From positions 3,596,001 through 3,660,000 of the forward strand of contig CM074759.1 of assembly GCA_037355855.1 (NCBI GenBank): DNA of 64,000 nucleotides, read 5' to 3'. Every line of letters begins with the position of its first letter. The stretch's first letter is position 1. Positions 1-9,772 of the stretch are shown here, in pieces. Below the pieces are notes generated by a model. The model was not told the origin of the DNA. It saw only the letters and a list, made by a program, of their open reading frames with translations, and made no database searches. The DNA is from Pseudo-nitzschia pungens. Its lineage: Eukaryota > Bacillariophyta > Bacillariophyceae > Bacillariales > Bacillariaceae. The position numbers and the translations under genes are program-made.

Positions 1-566
1 GCATGACCCACACCCAGAGGGACAAACTGGAACACATTGGATGGGACGTCTTTGCCCATTCCTTCAACACCACGATCGACAAACTCGAAAACCTGGAACC
101 CACCATCCGAAACGAAGAAGAACTTCGCAAACGGATCACCGAACTGGAAAAACAAAATGGTGGAACCAAGAAGAACTCCAAGGCCACTCCTGGGGGAGGA
201 AATGGAAAGTCTCCCAACAAAAAGAAGCGCCCAATGGAGAAGCAACTATGCAAAATTTGTGGCAAGACCCACGCCGGCAAATGCTGGAAACTAACCGGAG
301 GACCCCCCAAGAAGGGGAAGTTCGACCGGGAGACCATAAATCTGCTCAAGGAGCATTTCGTGGCAAAAGAAGACTCAGACACTGAGCAACACTCCAAACC
401 CCACTGGGGAAGGAACCTCTCCAACCACAAGTACTCCTATGTACTGGCAACGGCCCAAGCCGACCACGAAGTCTCTGACGACGAGGTCGACATATCTGAA
501 AGAGAACTCAAGGAGTACAGGAGAAAATACAAGAAAACCTTCAAGAAGAAGGGATCCCACAAATGA
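1..566 (+). CDS. Gy1 gag, C-terminal part (Ty3/gypsy)
   Basis: This is the end of a retroelement capsid/nucleocapsid protein; its beginning lies before the window. The visible part has a charged helical stretch, then a Lys/Gly-rich linker, then an atypical zinc knuckle CKICGKTHAGKCW (C-x2-C-x3-H-x3-C) near residue 83, then a strongly acidic/basic tail ending KKKGSHK. The knuckle and basic tail suggest genomic RNA binding inside the particle. The frame ends in TGA at 564-566 and is followed at once, in the same frame, by ATG GCC, the first codons of pol. The gag role is inferred from the knuckle and from the position before a gypsy pol. Confidence 0.75.
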   Translation, partial: MTHTQRDKLEHIGWDVFAHSFNTTIDKLENLEPTIRNEEELRKRITELEKQNGGTKKNSKATPGGGNGKSPNKKKRPMEKQLCKICGKTHAGKCWKLTGGPPKKGKFDRETINLLKEHFVAKEDSDTEQHSKPHWGRNLSNHKYSYVLATAQADHEVSDDEVDISERELKEYRRKYKKTFKKKGSHK

Positions 567-3500
567 ATGGCCGACACTATCCACACCGGACCACGCATAA
601 TTAACCGATTTGCGGACGTGTGTGTGGAGGTGTTGGACCACAAGGGAAGGGGGAGGATGCTCCGGGGCCTACTGGACTCAGGATGCTCCAAGTCCATAAT
701 CCTAAAACACTTTGTCGACCGAAGTCAACTTACGAACCGGGACCAACGATCTGTTACCTATAATACCTATGGGGGCAAATTTCGAACAAAGTCTGCGGCT
801 TCAGTGGGACTAAGGCTGATAGAATTCTCAAACTCAAAGACCATCAAATGGACCTTCCAGGTGGATGAGTACCATCACCACGAGGAGGTACCCTACGACA
901 TGATCATAGGATCCGACCTGATGGCGCAATTGGGACTGGATATTAAATACAGCTCCCGAACAATCAATTGGCAGGGTGACTCCATCCCCATGAAGGGCAT
1001 GGGGGAGCTCTCCGACCCGGACAAGTGTGAGGCAGTATTCTTTGCCAACACCCAAAGTCCAATCCTGCAACAGGAGGAAGAAAGGCAAGCCAAAATACTG
1101 GACGCAGATTACTCCAAGGTCGATATCGACGCTATGGTCAATGATCTGGAGATCACAGACAAGTCCAAGGACGCCTTAAAGAAAACTTTGAAGAAGTTCC
1201 CCACTCTCTTTGGAGGAGGCCTGGGACTGCTCAAAAATATCGAACCGGTATCTATCGAACTCCAACCTGGGGTCAAACCGGTCAGGCAGAGGTACTACTC
1301 AGTACCCCATGCCTTTGAACAAGCCCTCCGGAAGGAAATCAACAGGCTCTGTGATATCGGAGTCCTGGAGAAACTCCCACACGATGATGACTCACCATGG
1401 GCATCACCGACATTCTGTCAACCCAAGAAAACTGGGGACATACGAGTTCTCACTGACTTTCGGAAGATGAACGCAGCAATTCAACGGAAACCATTCCCAC
1501 TACCACGAATAGGGGAAACCATCCAAAGACTACAAAAATTCAAGTCTGCTACGGCACTGGACTTGTCCCAAGGGTACTACACCATTCCCATTTGCAAGGA
1601 GAGCCAAAAGATTTGCTCTACCATCCTGCCATGGGGGAAGTATGCCTACAAGCGATTGGCTATGGGGATTGCATGCGCACCGGATATCTTCCAGTCCGTC
1701 ATGATGAACCTACTCGGCGACCTGGACTATGTCCTCGTCTACATCGACGACATCTTAATCATCCAACGAGAGGGGGAATCTGAGCAGGATCACCTCGACA
1801 AAATCGATACAGTCCTACAGAGACTGGATGACGCTGGCTTTCGAGCCAACCTTAGAAAATCCTTCTTCATGCAAAAAGAAGTGGAGTATTTGGGTTTTCT
1901 ACTAACAACAGAGGGCATTCAACCCCAGCCAAAGAAGCTGGAGGCGATGAAGCGCCTCGAAGCCCCCAAGAACACCAAGCAACTCAAGATGTTCCTTGGA
2001 ATGGTCAATTTTTACAGGGATATGTGGAAGCGCCGCTCCCACATCCTTGCCCCCCTCAACAAGCTTGCGGGCAAGAAGGGGAAACTGAACTGGTACTGGG
2101 GCCCAGCAGAGCAGAAAGCTTTCATGGAGGCGAAGAGGATGCTCGCAGATGAAGCGAAACTCGCATTCCCGGATTTTACGAAACCATTTCATCTCTACTC
2201 AGACGCCAGTGACAGGCAACTGGGAGCAACCGTATGCCAAGACGGCAAACCCCTTGGTTTCTACACAAGGAAACTGAACTCAGCGCAGCTCAACTACACT
2301 GTCGGGGAAAAAGAACTCCTTGGTATAGTGGAAGGCTTGAAAGCGTTTGAAGGAATCCTACGAGGACAAGATGTAACCATTCACACGGACCACCTGAACC
2401 TATTGTATCAGCAGATGCCGACCCAAAGAATGGTCCGGTGGAGACTCCTCATGGAGGAGTTCCATCCGGTAGTCAAGCACGTTGCTGGCAAAGACAATGA
2501 CGCAGCAGATGCACTGTCTCGATTGGACATCACAGATGACCCAGCAGACACAGTGGAATGGCTGCCACCAAATAAGCCCCTCACCTACGCGGATGAGGAA
2601 GCGCACCTCCGGCAACTCCTATTCCCACTTGGAGAAGCACCGGAAGAATTCCAGGGCAATAGTGCATTCCCACTTGCTCCGGACATGATTCAGTTCTACC
2701 AACAGAAGGACACGAAAATCATGAATGCTTTGGAAAAAGACAAAGGCCTAACTACCAAAAATGTGGAAGGTTTCAGTCTCATCCACAAAGAAGGCAAGAT
2801 CCTGATTCCCGACAAACTCAAACAAAGAGTGATGGAGTGGTACCACACCATGTTGGTGCACCCGGGGGAAAAGAGAATGGAACAGAGCATACGCTCAGTC
2901 TTCACCTGGAAAGGCCTACGGAAGGACGTCCAGGACCTTTGTAAGCACTGCCACACGTGTCAGATGTTTAAGAAGAGTGGCCGGAAGAAGTATGGACTAC
3001 TACCGGAAAAAGCAGCTGAGGTCATCAAATGGCAGAGGGTCAATGTGGACCTCTGGGGACCTGCAACTGTCCACAACAAAAATGGTAAAGACTACCAAAT
3101 CCATGTCCTCACCATGGTGGACCCAGTGACCGGATGGTTTGAACTGGCTCACCTGAAGGACTCCCCGAATGCAGCAGAAACTCAACGATTGCTAGACAGT
3201 ACCTGGTTGGCAAGATATCCGCGCCCAAAGGAAATTGGCTTTGATGGCGGGAGTGAGTTCAAGGCAGAGTTCCAAGAGCTCTGCGAGAACATGGGGATGA
3301 AAAGAAAGCCCAGTGGGGCTTGGAACCCACAATCCAACTCGGTGTTGGAAAGGATCCATCAGGTATTAAAGGACTGTCTGTTGTCCTTCAACCTGGAAAA
3401 CAGGGACCTCCACGAGAAGGACCCTTTTGAGGAATTCACCACCAAGGCAGCGTATGCCATCAGAAGCGCCATCCATACTACTCTGGGGTACTCCCCGGCA

Positions 3501-3836
3501 CAATTGGTGTTTGGCAGAGACATGTTCATGCCGGTGAACTTCCCAGTGGATTGGGAAGCAATCCAAGCAAGGAAGCAGAAAAGCATCCACAAGAGCAACA
3601 TCAGGGAGAACCAGAAGAGGATCCCCCATGTCTATAGAGAAGGAGACTATGTCACCCTGGAAAGGAAGGGCATTATCCCGAAACTATCTTTCCCACGGCA
3701 AGGACCTTACAAGGTACTCAAGGCCCATGACAATGGAACTGTAACTATTGAAACTGCTCCCTTTGTAACCGACCGGGTTAACATTAGGAGAGTACACCCC
3801 TATTATTGCAGGGATAGCACTGAATCGAACGAATAA
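567..3836 (+). CDS. Gy1 pol polyprotein (PR-RT-RH-IN), Ty3/gypsy
   Basis: Complete 1,089-aa retrotransposon polyprotein. Order: aspartic protease with LLDSGCSKSI near residue 35; reverse transcriptase with the catalytic VYIDDIL near residue 395; RNase H starting at HLYSDASDRQLGA near residue 545; integrase with an HHCC zinc-binding domain (WYHTMLVHPG ... CKHCHTC), then a DDE core with VDLWGP, FDGGSEF and NSVLERIHQ; and a C-terminal GPYKV module (GPY/F type). Integrase after RNase H places it in Ty3/gypsy. No internal stop or frameshift is visible, so this pol was functional when the copy landed or recently enough not to decay. The start is the ATG directly after the gag TGA; because the frame is the same, gag-pol fusion by readthrough is equally possible. 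Confidence 0.93.
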   Translation: MADTIHTGPRIINRFADVCVEVLDHKGRGRMLRGLLDSGCSKSIILKHFVDRSQLTNRDQRSVTYNTYGGKFRTKSAASVGLRLIEFSNSKTIKWTFQVDEYHHHEEVPYDMIIGSDLMAQLGLDIKYSSRTINWQGDSIPMKGMGELSDPDKCEAVFFANTQSPILQQEEERQAKILDADYSKVDIDAMVNDLEITDKSKDALKKTLKKFPTLFGGGLGLLKNIEPVSIELQPGVKPVRQRYYSVPHAFEQALRKEINRLCDIGVLEKLPHDDDSPWASPTFCQPKKTGDIRVLTDFRKMNAAIQRKPFPLPRIGETIQRLQKFKSATALDLSQGYYTIPICKESQKICSTILPWGKYAYKRLAMGIACAPDIFQSVMMNLLGDLDYVLVYIDDILIIQREGESEQDHLDKIDTVLQRLDDAGFRANLRKSFFMQKEVEYLGFLLTTEGIQPQPKKLEAMKRLEAPKNTKQLKMFLGMVNFYRDMWKRRSHILAPLNKLAGKKGKLNWYWGPAEQKAFMEAKRMLADEAKLAFPDFTKPFHLYSDASDRQLGATVCQDGKPLGFYTRKLNSAQLNYTVGEKELLGIVEGLKAFEGILRGQDVTIHTDHLNLLYQQMPTQRMVRWRLLMEEFHPVVKHVAGKDNDAADALSRLDITDDPADTVEWLPPNKPLTYADEEAHLRQLLFPLGEAPEEFQGNSAFPLAPDMIQFYQQKDTKIMNALEKDKGLTTKNVEGFSLIHKEGKILIPDKLKQRVMEWYHTMLVHPGEKRMEQSIRSVFTWKGLRKDVQDLCKHCHTCQMFKKSGRKKYGLLPEKAAEVIKWQRVNVDLWGPATVHNKNGKDYQIHVLTMVDPVTGWFELAHLKDSPNAAETQRLLDSTWLARYPRPKEIGFDGGSEFKAEFQELCENMGMKRKPSGAWNPQSNSVLERIHQVLKDCLLSFNLENRDLHEKDPFEEFTTKAAYAIRSAIHTTLGYSPAQLVFGRDMFMPVNFPVDWEAIQARKQKSIHKSNIRENQKRIPHVYREGDYVTLERKGIIPKLSFPRQGPYKVLKAHDNGTVTIETAPFVTDRVNIRRVHPYYCRDSTESNE

Positions 3837-4020
3837 CCAATTGTAACAGTACCATGGGGGAGCATGCCGTGCACCGGAATACAGTCACGAATCCGTTCGT
3901 GATTGGATTACGATTAGCGAGTCTCCTTATCGCCGAATACAGGAGACTGCCGGAAAGCAATAGCAATAGACTAATCAATAGCTCTCACAATTTGCATATC
4001 ACTACTTTATTCATTAGTAG
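3837..4020 (+). repeat. Gy1 3' untranslated region and start of 3' LTR (truncated)
   Basis: After the pol TAA there is a purine-rich run (ATGGGGGAG, about 3853-3861) suited to be the polypurine tract. It is followed by sequence with no reading frame that is probably the 5' portion of the 3' LTR. Around 4020 the character changes to the Ala/Pro-coding sequence of the LINE, so the LTR seems cut by the LINE insertion. No second LTR copy is present to confirm the LTR boundary, and no clear target duplication was found for this junction. Confidence 0.4.
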
Positions 4021-4414
4021 ACCCGGGGTATGGCATGTCCAGGCTTCACCGCCTGCAGGTGCTGTTCCTCCTGGAGGTGATTCTCCCAATGCTGCCAAGG
4101 CTGATGCCTCCCCTGGTGTCTCTCCTGATATCCCCCCTGCAGTTCCTGATCCTCCCAATAATGTCATGGCTGGTGACTTCCCTGTGGCCTCTCCTGATTC
4201 CTCAACTGAAGTTCCTGCTGCCCTGCCTTCTGGTTTGCATGGTGGTGAGGAAGATGCAGCCTCTGCTTTGAGGGTTGGAGTTGCTGCTATTGCATTCTCC
4301 TCCAGCCATGATGCCAGTGTCAGTGATTTGAGCCATGCCAATGTCTCCACCAAATCAGCTCCGGCAACTCTTTCCTCCGTGCGACAGACTCGGTTTCCTT
4401 CTGATCATGGTTAG
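4021..4414 (+). pseudogene. LN1 upstream ORF, C-terminal Ala/Pro-rich part
   Basis: An open frame rich in Ala, Pro, Ser and Asp (PPAGAVPPGGDSPNAAKAD and onward) ends in TAG at 4412-4414. It overlaps the endonuclease ORF of the LINE, which starts at 4335 in another frame. By position it is either the tail of a LINE ORF1 or the N-terminal part of a single ORF displaced by a frameshift. Its upstream part (from 3854) reads through the Gy1 LTR, so the apparent ATG there is an accident of fusion. No RNA-binding motif is visible. The LINE copy is probably 5' truncated here. Confidence 0.4.
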
Positions 4415-5965
4415 ATCTTCTGGTATGAGGTTTGATGGGATGCCTTCCAATCCAAATCCCATCAATGCTTCTACTGTTTCTCCCTTTTCCCCCTCCGCCT
4501 CTTCCCCTGTCTCTCATTTTGTCCAATTAACTCTTCATGGAGACTCTCTTGCTGCTAAGGATTCTGACAGTTTTGGTCATTCCTTTCCTCAAGCTCCATC
4601 CTCTAATTCCACCATCATCACTTTCCAAAACATTGGACCCCAGCGTAGAGCTGCCTTTATGTCCAGGTCCAAGCACAACTCCCGTCAATTTGTCAAGAGC
4701 AAAGCTAGTGTGGCGCTTTTTGCTGAACATTGTTTGAATGAATCCAAACTCCTGCCCTGTGATCTTTTCAATCGGCGCATGAAGAATGTCTGTCCCTCAA
4801 GTTTTTCCTATCTTGCCAACAACAAGCATGAAGCTTCTGACTGCTCATGGCTTCAACCTGGAGGCACAGGTTTTTCCATTGACCAACTGTTCAGTTCCCA
4901 CAAGGTTGCCCATGGGGCTGACCCTTCCGGTCTTGGAAGATGGTCCTTTGTCAAGTTTCAGGGCAGGGATGGCTACACTGTCACCATGTTTTCTGCCTAC
5001 TGTCCTGTTGAAAATGATAGGGATCTGGGCTCAGTCTGGAATCAACAATACCGCTACTTTCAAGCAGCTGAAAATCTTTTCAGTCCCAATCCATGCATTC
5101 TCTTTCACAGGGATTTGACTGCTGCCCTTCAGGTCTGTCTGGGTGCAGGTGACCAGGTCATTGTTGGGATTGATCAAAATGCTGATGTTAGGACTGATGG
5201 CTTGTCTTTTGAGCTCCAGGCTCTTGGTTTCAGAGAGGCCATTCTTACCCTTCATAGTCAGTCTTCTCCCCCTGCCACTCACAACAGAAACACTACCAGA
5301 ACACCAATTGATGCCATTTGGGTCTCTGAGAATGTTGATGTTCTCAGGGCTGGGTATTGTCCCTTTGGTGGTGCCCATGGTATGGAATCTGACCACAGAC
5401 TGCTTTGGATTGAAGTCTGTAATTGCAGCCTCATGGGCAAACATCTGCCACCTCCTGTGAGCTTCTCTCATTCCAAACTCCAGTCCTCCCACCCTCATTT
5501 ACGCCAACGGTATTTCAAGCGTGTGAGGCACAGCTTTCTCAAGGCTGGAGTGTTTTCTCTCCAAGCTAAGCTGGAGCACCTACTGGCTCAGTTTCAGTCT
5601 GGGGATATTTCTGTGCGCGCTGATCTCATCACCACATATGAAGTACTCCATGAAACCTCCACCTCTCTCAGGCTCTCTGTTGAACACAACCTCTGCCACA
5701 CTCGAGCTGGTTTGGTTCCATGGTCACCAAAGCTGCAAGTCTATCGTGATACAATTGACTTTTGGAGGCGTGTTGTTAAGCTGAGACAGGGTGTGTCCAC
5801 CAGTCATACTGTTTTGAAAAGGCTGGCTTGCAAGCTTTCTCTTTACAAAGGGGAACACAGTGATCTTTCCAGTGCTCTCCTCCATCTGAAACAAGCTTAC
5901 AGGCAATACCGGGCAGTGAAGAAATTGGCCCCCTCATGGAGAGACTCCTTCAATCAAGGCCTGGT
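4335..5965 (+). CDS. LN1 ORF2, endonuclease half (LINE; split by CO1)
   Basis: N-terminal half of a non-LTR retrotransposon polyprotein with an exonuclease-endonuclease-phosphatase (APE-like) domain that nicks target DNA for target-primed reverse transcription. Visible catalytic elements: FAEHCLNE (metal-binding Glu) near residue 130, VIVGIDQNAD (Asp-x-Asn type motif) near residue 276, RTPIDAIWVSE near residue 325, and ESDHRLLWIE (Ser-Asp-His) near residue 350. The frame is open up to the copia CO1, which landed at the 5-bp target CTGGT (5961-5965). Removing CO1 and one target copy makes the frame run directly into the RT half at 15876, so the ORF was continuous before the insertion. The true start may be upstream, since the overlapping frame suggests a frameshift. 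Confidence 0.82.
5961..5965 (+). repeat. Target-site duplication of CO1 (left copy)
   Basis: CTGGT directly precedes the left LTR and is repeated at 15871-15875 directly after the right LTR. A 5-bp duplication is the usual product of copia integrases. Confidence 0.9.
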
Positions 5966-6397
5966 ATGAAGATATTCATGGTGGTGCTATGATCTGTGCT
6001 AGCAAGACTCCTGTGTAGAAGGGCTACTGGGTCTACAGTCGGCAACACCCAGTAACTGACTAACAGGTGCTGAGCTGAGTGCTAGAGCTGTGTGCTAATT
6101 GCTAGCATACAAGCTCAGCAACAGGCTTAGCAACAGGCTTAGCAACAGGCTTAGCAACAGGCTTAGCAGCAGGCTTAGCAGCAGACCTATCCTGTTTAGT
6201 ATGGATGCTAGCAGAATTTACTAGGGTCGCCGCGTACGATTTGTACCAATCGTACGTACCCCGAGTAAAGCACCTTTTATGGTGTAGCTAAATGCTACAG
6301 GGTTAGGGTTGCTAAGGCTGCGAGATACTGAAAGATGCTAGCCTACCATGGTACCATGCTAAGATACCGTGCTACCGCCGGGGCCAGGTCATTGGTG

Positions 6398-6405
6398 TAT
6401 AATAT
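6398..6405 (+). promoter_or_regulatory. Putative TATA box in CO1 LTR
   Basis: TATAATAT lies in the middle of the LTR, roughly 260 bp before the AATAAA. The same motif, with minor changes, is present in the right LTR and in both LTRs of CO2. Its role as the U3 promoter is inferred from composition and position. Confidence 0.4.
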
Positions 6406-6608
6406 GTACCATGACTGGATGCCCGGCCCAAACAGTTACCCAACGCGCTAGCATAAGCGAGCTAGCGCTAGCACACGATTCGGTCTAATTAATCGGAGAT
6501 ACCTACGATACTCCGATACGGTACGCTACTCGTAGGATACAGTACCAGAGCTACAGGAGTTCTGTTATTATACGAGTTAGCGAGTTAGCGAATCGCTGTC
6601 ACGATACA

Positions 6609-6664
6609 GAGCTGAGCGCTTTGGCTCAGCTCCTTTCACTCTTTCTTTTATGCTCTAAAATAAA
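6609..6664 (+). promoter_or_regulatory. LTR hairpin followed by AATAAA
   Basis: GAGCTGAGC and GCTCAGCTC form a perfect 9-bp stem with a 6-nt loop (6609-6632). An AATAAA hexamer follows 26 nt later (6659-6664). The arrangement is conserved in all four copia LTRs of the window, consistent with an RNA 3'-end or R-region structure. Confidence 0.45.
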
Positions 6665-6900
6665 CACACCTATCATGCCCTCCTTTCGATCGATTCCGAT
6701 GTACCTCTAGGGAAGTGCCTTGTATTGCTTGAGCGTATGCAATAGACCTTGAACAGTCCACTGTAGACTCACGATTTGCCAGAACTTTATGTATTATCGT
6801 TGTTAAGGTTTTTGCCCTATTTTTAGTACACAGTACAAGACGTTTATCTACGAGGCGATTCAAGTTACACGAAGACCGCTGACGAGCGGATATCAACACA

Positions 6901-7765
6901 GTTTATCAGACCCAGTCGCTCGACCCACTTCTACGAACCGGGACGCCGGCTAGAGCGTGTGAAGAAACCCAGCTGGCTGATCACCACTGGCATCCATGCC
7001 TACACTTGGATGTAAAACCTCAGCTGAAAAAAAAAACTGGACCAGCAGCTGACATCGCGAGATCCCTGATGTTAATGGGGAGCCCTTCCCTAGACCCGCG
7101 AACCGACCGGAGTCCGCACATCCACCTCTGCGGATCTATTGATATTCATATTCAGTAGCTGAGCGTCATGGTGGCTCCATGGGGGCTCAGTCCGGTGGGG
7201 AAGGAGCAGATGGACGTGGAGAAAGCAGCGTCCATGATTCCCTGTTATTTTACAGGATTCAAGGGGACGTTTGCCGGGGATGGGACAACGCTGGAAAAAG
7301 AAAAGGACAGACCACCACGAACTTTCCAGTGAAGACAGTGTCCAGCAGACCAAGGACATGACGTCAGTCCCATCCGAAACAATGAGGCGCAGACAACCTC
7401 AAATCTGCCATACCATTGATTTTTTGATTTTTAGCCAAGGGAACTTGGAATCAGACAAGCCAAGAACCCTGAGATCTGTCATATCTCAGAATCAAATCGA
7501 TTGGTCCAGAGTAGAAAGACCAGATAGAATTCTTCTTTTTGGTCGTAACCAACCATCCAACCATCGAATCGGAACCATCGATGTGGATAGACGTCAACAC
7601 GAAAATGTTGACACCAATGCTGACGCGATACCCTTCTTGACACCTTTTCTTTTGGTCGTCATCGATACAGACCTTTCGATCGACAACTAGGCTGGAGACA
7701 GTCCCCACCACAAAAGAATTTGGTTTAGAAACTGAAGCAAATTAGGTAATCAAAGCAAGACAACC
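6901..7765 (+). other. CO1 leader with primer-binding region
   Basis: This is the untranslated leader between LTR and gag; no credible coding frame is present. Directly after the LTR, GTTTATCAGACCCA is identical in CO1 and CO2 while the following ten bases differ, which marks it as the primer-binding site. It does not start with TGG, so it cannot pair with the CCA end of a tRNA. The rest of the leader is largely shared with CO2 (21481-22407) with small insertions and deletions. Gag starts at the ATG in ACCATGGCC. Confidence 0.6.
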
Positions 7766-9772
7766 ATGGCCAAGCAAACTAGAAGCCAAGCCGCCGCCGC
7801 TGCAGCCGCCGCCGGAGACGCCGCCCCTGGAGATGGTGATGGAGCTGTCCCCGGAGCCGGAGCCGGAGTCGGCGCTCCCCCACCTGGAGATGTCCCTGGA
7901 GTCGTCGATGGAGTCGGCGTTCCCCCTGTCGGAGCGCCTGGAGCCGGTGTTCCCCCTGTCGCCGGCGTTCCCCCTGTCGGAGCGCCTGGAGCCGGTGTTC
8001 CCCCTGTCGGAGTGCCTGAAATCCCTCCTTTTGCCCCTGCCGGAGCCTCCAGAGTCCAACAGGAGCCAAACCTTGACATCCAACCTCGATCTGAAATGAT
8101 CCTGCTTGCTGCTATTCAAGAACTGAGAGCAATGCGCAGCGAAAATGCAGCCCGGATTGCTGCTGACGCTGCTGCTGCCGCCGCTCGAGAGGATGCAGCC
8201 CGGATTGCTACTGAAACTGCTGCTGCTGCTGCTGCTACTGCCGCCGCCGCTCGTGCTCCTGCTCCTGTCGCCGCCCCTACAGGAGCTAGTCCTGAAATCC
8301 TCCAAGCCCATGCCACAGCCCAAGCTAATGGTGGAATCTCTGGATACAAGAATGGAGCAAAGCTCAGCTCAAGGGAGTTAGACCTCCACAAGATCCTCTC
8401 TGGCTTCAGTAACAGTGATACGGCGGACGAACTATTCCGGAATGGCCTCAACAGCATCGAGGCGATCCAACAGCTCTCTGCCAAGGAACTCCCCAAGTAC
8501 CTCCGTGACTTCAATGGGGGTCGTCATCCGATGTGCCCCTACCATGAACGAGTATTCATCGGACTATCCTTCCGACAATCCTTTCAGCTTCTTTCGGAAT
8601 GGATCCGCTACCAACCTCTCATTGGTATCAAGCCTACAGCCCATACTTGGCTTAGTGATCCCCTCGCAGCCGACCGAACTCGCCAACGCCTACATGAAAT
8701 GCAGACCGCCGACAAGGAGGCCGTCTCCTCGTCCATTACTCCGCCGAAGCTCACCAACCTTGACAACTTCCGTCAATGGGAAGAAAGTTTCCGTCAGTTC
8801 CTCCGCTTCCAGTACAATGAACAAGGGTTTCCCCTATCATACGTCATCCGTCCGAAGGAGCAAGAGACGGTGACTGCAGCAGAGAGATCCGCCACTGTTG
8901 GGAAGGACGGAACTTTTTCCAACTGGATGGATTATAATGTTCGATGTGCCACGCTTGAAGGCCCGCAATTTGTCACTGACAACCATGACGTTTGGGTGCT
9001 GCTCTGCAACGCAGTTCGTGATGGCCCTGCCTGGGCCTACACTCGAAGGTACAAAGACGCGAAGAATCCGACTGGGAACGCCCGAGCGGCTTTCCTACAT
9101 CTCTACGAGAATGCCTTCTCCGCAACCAACGTCGCGGCTATCCTTGACAAGGTCCGTACCGGCATGTACACCTCCCGCTATACAGGTGATTCCCGCACCT
9201 ACGACTTTGAGAAGCACTGCAGAACTTGGTTGAATTTCCAGACTACGCTATCCAACCACAACAAGTTGCACGACGAAGAGGACTTCACCATGCGTATCAT
9301 CCACAGCATCCAAGATGATCGGTTTGAGAACCCCAAGATCCAGATCTTTGAAACCGATAAGTACACCAAGGACTTCAACGAGTGCGTCTCGTACTTCAAG
9401 AGGTGCCTTGGCATACGAAAGATGGGTGCGGTTGCAACCAAGCGAGCGCGAAGTATATCCTCTGTCCACCAAGGTGGTGGCAACCAAGGAAGCAACAAGG
9501 GTGGATCGTACAGCGGCAAGATTGAGGACAAGCAGTATCCCTATGAAGTCTACAAGACCTTCTCCAAGGAACAACGAAAGCAGTTGTATGACCTCCGCCA
9601 GCAGAAGAAAGCTCGAACTATTCAGTCCACTAGTTCTACCACGCCTGCTGCCTCCGCGACCGCGAACGCGAACGCGACCCAAGGCGCAGGGAACAGTTAT
9701 GGGCCCAAGGGGCGCAAGAAGGGCAAGAAGAAGGGCAACGGCTCGAACCAAGGGCAGACCCCCAAGAACTGA
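7766..9772 (+). CDS. CO1 gag (Ty1/copia, CoDi-like)
   Basis: 668-aa capsid precursor of a copia retrotransposon. Residues about 5-110 are an Ala/Gly/Pro/Val-rich low-complexity region with short repeats such as PVGAPGAGVPP. An Ala-rich stretch follows to about residue 175, then a globular region (about 195-570) containing RQWEESFRQFLRFQYNEQGF. The C-terminus is basic and Gly/Asn-rich (GPKGRKKGKKKGNGSNQ). No CCHC zinc knuckle is present, so RNA binding probably relies on the basic tail. The start codon has a good context (ACCATGGCC). The frame ends in TGA at 9770-9772, and the pol frame continues in the same phase without another stop. The CO2 copy at 22408 is highly similar. Confidence 0.9.
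   Translation: MAKQTRSQAAAAAAAAGDAAPGDGDGAVPGAGAGVGAPPPGDVPGVVDGVGVPPVGAPGAGVPPVAGVPPVGAPGAGVPPVGVPEIPPFAPAGASRVQQEPNLDIQPRSEMILLAAIQELRAMRSENAARIAADAAAAAAREDAARIATETAAAAAATAAAARAPAPVAAPTGASPEILQAHATAQANGGISGYKNGAKLSSRELDLHKILSGFSNSDTADELFRNGLNSIEAIQQLSAKELPKYLRDFNGGRHPMCPYHERVFIGLSFRQSFQLLSEWIRYQPLIGIKPTAHTWLSDPLAADRTRQRLHEMQTADKEAVSSSITPPKLTNLDNFRQWEESFRQFLRFQYNEQGFPLSYVIRPKEQETVTAAERSATVGKDGTFSNWMDYNVRCATLEGPQFVTDNHDVWVLLCNAVRDGPAWAYTRRYKDAKNPTGNARAAFLHLYENAFSATNVAAILDKVRTGMYTSRYTGDSRTYDFEKHCRTWLNFQTTLSNHNKLHDEEDFTMRIIHSIQDDRFENPKIQIFETDKYTKDFNECVSYFKRCLGIRKMGAVATKRARSISSVHQGGGNQGSNKGGSYSGKIEDKQYPYEVYKTFSKEQRKQLYDLRQQKKARTIQSTSSTTPAASATANANATQGAGNSYGPKGRKKGKKKGNGSNQGQTPKN

Larger units (their letters stand above)
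5966..6900 (+). repeat. CO1 5' LTR (935 bp)
   Basis: Direct repeat of 14936-15870. By eye the two copies differ at a single base (CCCCGAG at about 6261-6267 versus CCCCAAG), so the insertion is very recent. It begins ATGAAG (or TGAAG, since one A is ambiguous) and ends ...CAACACA. Contents: an array of 12-bp units of the form CAGGCTTAGCAR (about 6110-6185), a perfect inverted repeat CGTACGAT/ATCGTACG (6232-6255), a TATA-like TATAATAT (6398-6405), a 9-bp perfect hairpin (6609-6632) and AATAAA (6659-6664). These would supply the promoter and 3' end of the element RNA. Confidence 0.95.

Noticed and set aside
6281..6300. TTAGGGTT-like words in the copia LTR as telomere sequence
   Set aside because: Single occurrence per LTR, not a tandem array.
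7742..8323. Antisense Ser/Gly-rich and Ala-rich ORFs opposite copia gag
   Set aside because: Shadows of the low-complexity Ala/Pro/Gly region of gag; they differ between CO1 and CO2 and have no independent support.
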